In this document: piece after piece, positions 5,054 through 5,359 of the stretch | Layout: the number at the start of each line of letters is the position of its first letter | How positions within the stretch are numbered: the stretch's first letter is position 1 | Assembly: GCA_021323555.1 (NCBI GenBank) | Contig: JAJONP010000133.1 | Coordinates: 1-5,359, forward strand | Direction of reading: 5' to 3' | Origin: Gammaproteobacteria bacterium | GTDB lineage: Bacteria > Pseudomonadota > Gammaproteobacteria > DSM-16500 | Length of the DNA: 5,359 bases | Notes under the pieces: model-generated | The model's database searches: none | What the model saw: only the letters and a program-made list of their open reading frames with translations | What the model was told of the DNA's origin: nothing | Translations under genes and position numbers: made by a program

Positions 5054-5359
5054 ATGCTTTCATTTAATACAATAAAAAACACCCCTTCCACCGAAACAGT
5101 GGCTCAACGAAGCGAACGCTTAAGTGAGAGTATCAGGTACTCACTAAAAAATTATTTTAGTCGCTTAGGTAGTGAAGAGCCTAAAGCTATTTATGACATG
5201 GTATTGTCTGAAGTCGAAATGCCTTTATTAGAATGTTTGATTCATCACACCAAAAACAATCAGGTCAAAATGGCGAAGTGGTTAGGCTTAAGTCGTGGCA
5301 CAACGCGACAAAAATTAAAAAAATATGGGTTTTTGGAGAGAAGCCCTCAAAAAAATTCT
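5054..5359 (+). CDS. fis: Fis-family nucleoid-associated DNA-binding protein (3' end outside window)
   Basis: The 102 codons visible show the Fis layout: a variable N-terminus (1-22), the dimer core with LKNYFSRL (31-38) and IYDMVLSEVEMPLLE (46-60), then the NNQVKMAKWLGLSRGTTRQK helix-turn-helix (68-87) ending KLKKYG (87-92). Fis is a small homodimer that bends DNA, shapes the nucleoid, activates rRNA-type promoters and helps some recombinases. Compared with the E. coli protein (98 residues, ending KYGMN), the DNA-contact positions R, T and R of the RGT-R motif are kept, while the first N is S and one K is Q. The frame continues at least ten residues past KYG with no stop before the window ends, so it is longer than usual. 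It lacks the dusB neighbour found upstream of fis in enterobacteria, and instead follows a resolvase. This suggests an accessory paralogue rather than the main chromosomal fis, but that is inferred. Confidence 0.88.
   Translation, partial: MLSFNTIKNTPSTETVAQRSERLSESIRYSLKNYFSRLGSEEPKAIYDMVLSEVEMPLLECLIHHTKNNQVKMAKWLGLSRGTTRQKLKKYGFLERSPQKNS

Noticed and set aside
5083..5087. CACCCC near 5082 as the right-hand transposon end matching GGGGTG at 161
   Set aside because: Only six bases agree, and it lies inside the conserved Fis reading frame.

Overview
The window looks like an accessory (mobile-element-rich) segment of an AT-rich gammaproteobacterium, probably a Legionellales-type intracellular or host-associated lineage (Legionella/Coxiella/Rickettsiella-like). 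The evidence is a clear Fis-family nucleoid protein, a feature of Gammaproteobacteria, together with low GC outside one repeat block and a 42-residue TPR type with 'GREHYQVA' units that is familiar from such bacteria. The assignment is an inference, and a plasmid or an island are both possible.

Layout from left to right. (1) Bases 1-153, minus strand: the C-terminal end of an IS30-family transposase, cut off at its N-terminal side. (2) Bases 214-3798, minus strand: one very large gene for a TIR / NB-ARC / TPR protein of 1194 residues, i.e. a bacterial NLR-like STAND protein. Its TPR part is encoded by eight exact-length 126-bp tandem DNA repeats, some identical over 88 bases, followed by an AT-rich, hydrophobic, non-TPR tail of unknown origin. 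(3) Bases 3799-4249: non-coding, with a nested dyad upstream of the STAND gene and a plus-strand terminator-like hairpin. (4) Bases 4250-4364: a three-site recombination region whose geometry (28 bp, 34 bp and about 30 bp dyads in 115 bp) matches the res sites of Tn3/gamma-delta resolvases. (5) Bases 4369-4950, plus strand: the cognate small serine resolvase gene, interrupted by an in-frame TAA at codon 41, so probably a pseudogene. (6) Bases 5054-5359, plus strand: a Fis-family gene that runs off the right edge.

How the parts fit. The STAND protein is the main cargo. By family knowledge the TPR array would sense a ligand, the NB-ARC ATPase would oligomerise, and the TIR domain would cleave NAD+ or make a signalling nucleotide, giving an abortive-infection type of phage defence; an effector aimed at a eukaryotic host is the alternative. 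The res/resolvase pair and the IS30 remnant suggest it arrived on a transposon or plasmid that is now decaying. The resolvase is broken while its res site still looks well preserved. No partner defence gene is visible in the window, so the STAND gene appears to be a single-gene system.
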